Origin: Candidatus Delongbacteria bacterium
Lineage (GTDB): Bacteria; JAGOEH01
Assembly (NCBI GenBank): GCA_017997825.1
Contig: JAGOEH010000192.1
Span: forward strand, 1-5,976
Reading direction: 5' to 3'
Length of the DNA: 5,976 bases
Position 1 is the stretch's first letter. The number at the start of each line of letters is the position of its first letter. The translations under genes were made by a program, and so were the position numbers. Below, one piece after another: positions 5,544-5,976 of this stretch. A model generated the notes under the pieces. It saw nothing but the letters and a program-made list of their open reading frames with translations. It had not been told where the DNA came from and searched no databases.

Positions 5544-5976
5544 TTAGAGCCTTGAATCCGTCAATCCGTATTCGATACCGTCGATCAGCGCACGCCAACT
5601 GGCTTCGATGATATTGGAATGAGCGCCGATGGTTGTCCAGGAGCGCCCCGGTTGGCCTTCCCGGCGAAAATCGATCAGGGCCCGGGTGGTGGACGCGGTA
5701 TCGGAATCGCTATCCAGGATTCGGACCTTATAATCGGTAAGATGGATGTGCATGATCTCGGGATAGAAGGCCAGCAGGGCTTTGCGGAGAGCGGCATTCA
5801 GTGCATCGACCGGGCCGTTGCCGTCGGCAACGGTATGGAGAAGCTGATCACCGACTTTGACTTTCACGGTAGCCTCACTGAAAACATCAGGGCCGCGCCG
5901 GTCTTCAATCACCACCATAAAATCGATCACTTCAAAGGGAGGGGTATAATCGGCCGAGGCCCGCCGCAACATCAGA
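5544..5976 (-). CDS. cimA: (R)-citramalate synthase, C-terminal part (enters from the right edge)
   Basis: The last 143 residues and TAA stop of a citramalate synthase of the CimA type related to LeuA. The enzyme condenses acetyl-CoA with pyruvate to (R)-citramalate, the first step of the threonine-independent route to isoleucine. What is visible is the LeuA dimerisation/allosteric domain (PF08502 type). FEVIDFMVVIEDRRGPDVFS and EATVKVKVGDQLLHTVADGN lead into GPVDALNAALRKALLAFYPE, then LTDYKVRILDSDSDTASTTR and a closing WTTIGAHSNIIEASWRALID followed by GIEYGL. The ending 'G...NIIEASW.AL.D.IEY.L' and 'TA.GNGPV.AL..ALRKAL..FYP' are typical of the CimA branch and favour it over 2-isopropylmalate synthase. 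The catalytic TIM barrel lies outside the window. The frame is still open at the right edge, and the ATG at 5972 is an internal Met rather than a start. The gene converges with DUF2461. It is probably feedback-inhibited by isoleucine through this domain, as known for the family. Confidence 0.93.
   Translation of the reverse strand, partial: LMLRRASADYTPPFEVIDFMVVIEDRRGPDVFSEATVKVKVGDQLLHTVADGNGPVDALNAALRKALLAFYPEIMHIHLTDYKVRILDSDSDTASTTRALIDFRREGQPGRSWTTIGAHSNIIEASWRALIDGIEYGLTDSRL

Noticed and set aside
5423-5611. A 62-codon plus-strand frame at the right-hand intergenic region
   Set aside because: It has no ribosome site, spans the motif repeats and runs antisense into the conserved citramalate synthase C-terminus.

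Overview
The window looks like ordinary chromosomal DNA, roughly half G+C, from a free-living diderm bacterium. An outer-membrane TonB-dependent receptor with an N-terminal carboxypeptidase-regulatory-like domain, a LytS/YpdA-type sensor kinase paired with a LytR/AlgR-type regulator, and a CimA-type citramalate synthase together suggest the wider FCB group or a neighbouring candidate phylum (Ignavibacteria-, Calditrichota- or KSB1-like). The two best promoters are of the classical TTGACA/TATAAT kind, not the TTTG/TAnnTTTG kind of Bacteroidota proper, which argues weakly against a true Bacteroidota. This placement is inference from gene content and promoters only.

Layout. Bases 1-1239 (minus strand) hold a two-component pair: a four-helix membrane histidine kinase and, overlapping it by four bases (ATGA), the start of its response regulator, which runs off the left edge. 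A 134-base AT-rich gap follows, with a possible promoter for this pair. Bases 1374-4329 (minus strand) hold an apparent two-gene operon: a TonB-dependent receptor and, 22 bases downstream, a secreted tetratricopeptide-repeat protein. Bases 4330-4584 are a divergent control region. It holds a minus-strand promoter for the receptor operon, a plus-strand promoter for the next gene, and between them two near-identical 23-base direct repeats and a short palindrome. Bases 4585-5286 (plus strand) encode a DUF2461 protein. Bases 5287-5543 are non-coding, with several copies of an ACAATCCGG-type motif in both orientations and a possible terminator hairpin. Bases 5544-5976 (minus strand) are the C-terminal third or less of a citramalate synthase gene that enters from the right edge.

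How the genes may work together. The receptor probably takes up, or binds at the surface, an unidentified substrate. The TPR protein is probably its periplasmic or envelope-associated partner. The kinase/regulator pair lies just downstream on the same strand and could sense envelope or substrate state and control the receptor operon, but the sequence does not prove this. DUF2461 and citramalate synthase (isoleucine biosynthesis via pyruvate) appear functionally unrelated. No mobile element, CRISPR array, RNA gene or clear novel system was found. The most notable non-coding signal is the paired-promoter region with tandem repeats at about 4356-4512.
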